Assembly: GCA_024742995.1 (NCBI GenBank)
Contig: JANSXK010000007.1
Location: forward strand, 50,068 to 114,067
Direction: 5' to 3'
Length of the DNA: 64,000 nucleotides
Origin: Gammaproteobacteria bacterium
GTDB taxonomy: Bacteria; Pseudomonadota; Gammaproteobacteria; Legionellales; Legionellaceae
The notes below the pieces were generated by a model. That model searched no databases. It saw only the letters and a program-made list of their open reading frames with translations, and was not told the origin of the DNA. This document shows, piece after piece, positions 63,881 through 64,000 of the stretch; the stretch's first letter is position 1; the number at the start of each line of letters is the position of its first letter. The position numbers were made by a program, and so were the translations under genes.

Positions 63881-64000
63881 TGGACACCCTGTTAAGAGAG
63901 TAAAATCTTAAGCAGAGGTGAAGAATGAACAACAATAGTTTAGAACAAAAAGTAATCAGGAATAAATACAGCTCGCAGTTTAAAGATCAAGCCGTAGAGC
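63881..64000 (+). mobile_element. Left end of an IS3-family-like insertion sequence
   Basis: The end begins TGGACACCCTGTTAAGAGAG, the form of an IS3-family terminal inverted repeat, 44 bases before a transposase start codon. It interrupts the gene to its left. The rest of the element is outside the window, so length and target duplication cannot be seen. Confidence 0.75.
63925..64000 (+). CDS. IS3-family transposase OrfA, partial (3' part outside window)
   Basis: The 25 visible codons read MNNNSLEQKVIRNKYSSQF followed by KDQAVE. The K-Y-S-S-Q-F-K-x-Q-A-V-E stretch is the start of the HTH_Tnp_1 DNA-binding domain of IS3-family OrfA proteins. AGAGG stands about six bases before the ATG. The frame is open to the end of the window. 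Confidence 0.8.
   Translation, partial: MNNNSLEQKVIRNKYSSQFKDQAVE

Overview
The window is chromosomal DNA of moderately AT-rich character from a gammaproteobacterium. The gene order queA, tgt-like, yajC, secD, a mucA/umuD-type umuDC pair, prfC, comEC, parE, recQ and a Gram-negative Pel exopolysaccharide cluster all fit that class. A pair of long coiled-coil proteins with a degenerate J-like segment, a PPP-type phosphatase with an extra C-terminal half and a POT peptide transporter give a Legionellales-like flavour (host-associated or aquatic). That order-level placement is only an inference.

Layout. 1-5.3 kb: protein export and queuosine genes plus an APC amino-acid permease, all on the minus strand. 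5.5-9.8 kb: phosphatase, peptide transporter, small conserved protein, site-2 protease. 9.9-13.9 kb: two tandem paralogous coiled-coil proteins separated by intergenic repeats. 14-16.7 kb: TrpR-like regulator, TsnR-like rRNA methyltransferase, DJ-1/PfpI protein, SAM methyltransferase. 16.7-37.6 kb: a biofilm and c-di-GMP island. 37.6-40.9 kb: phosphoribosyltransferase, choline-kinase-like protein, DUF4143-type ATPase under tandem palindromes, tRNA-Thr. 40.9-57.5 kb: mostly housekeeping genes (comEC, prfC, a three-gene acyl-CoA module fitting valine catabolism, recQ, mrp, parE, arginase plus ornithine cyclodeaminase, Kdo hydroxylase). 57.5-61.3 kb: MazG-like, secreted protein, umuDC. 61.4-64 kb: a decayed accessory end with a tRNA-Lys 3' remnant, an eroded integrase, a frameshifted prolyl aminopeptidase fragment and an ORF cut by an IS3-like element.

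The most interesting region is the Pel island. A CMP-Neu5Ac-hydroxylase-like protein (metallo-beta-lactamase fold plus C-terminal Rieske centre) sits directly upstream of pelX (UDP-GlcNAc 4-epimerase) and pelABCDEF. PelB is divided into two separately targeted proteins, and pelG is inverted. Next to pelG lies a response regulator - KaiB - PAS-GGDEF-EAL operon facing a receiver-GGDEF-EAL gene, and a PAS-GGDEF cyclase lies at the other end. PelD keeps its c-di-GMP binding residues, so these enzymes are plausible controllers of Pel export. The hydroxylase suggests an undescribed N-acyl modification of the Pel precursor, and the KaiB operon suggests a KaiC-independent use of the KaiB fold in c-di-GMP signalling. 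Both are hypotheses from gene context.
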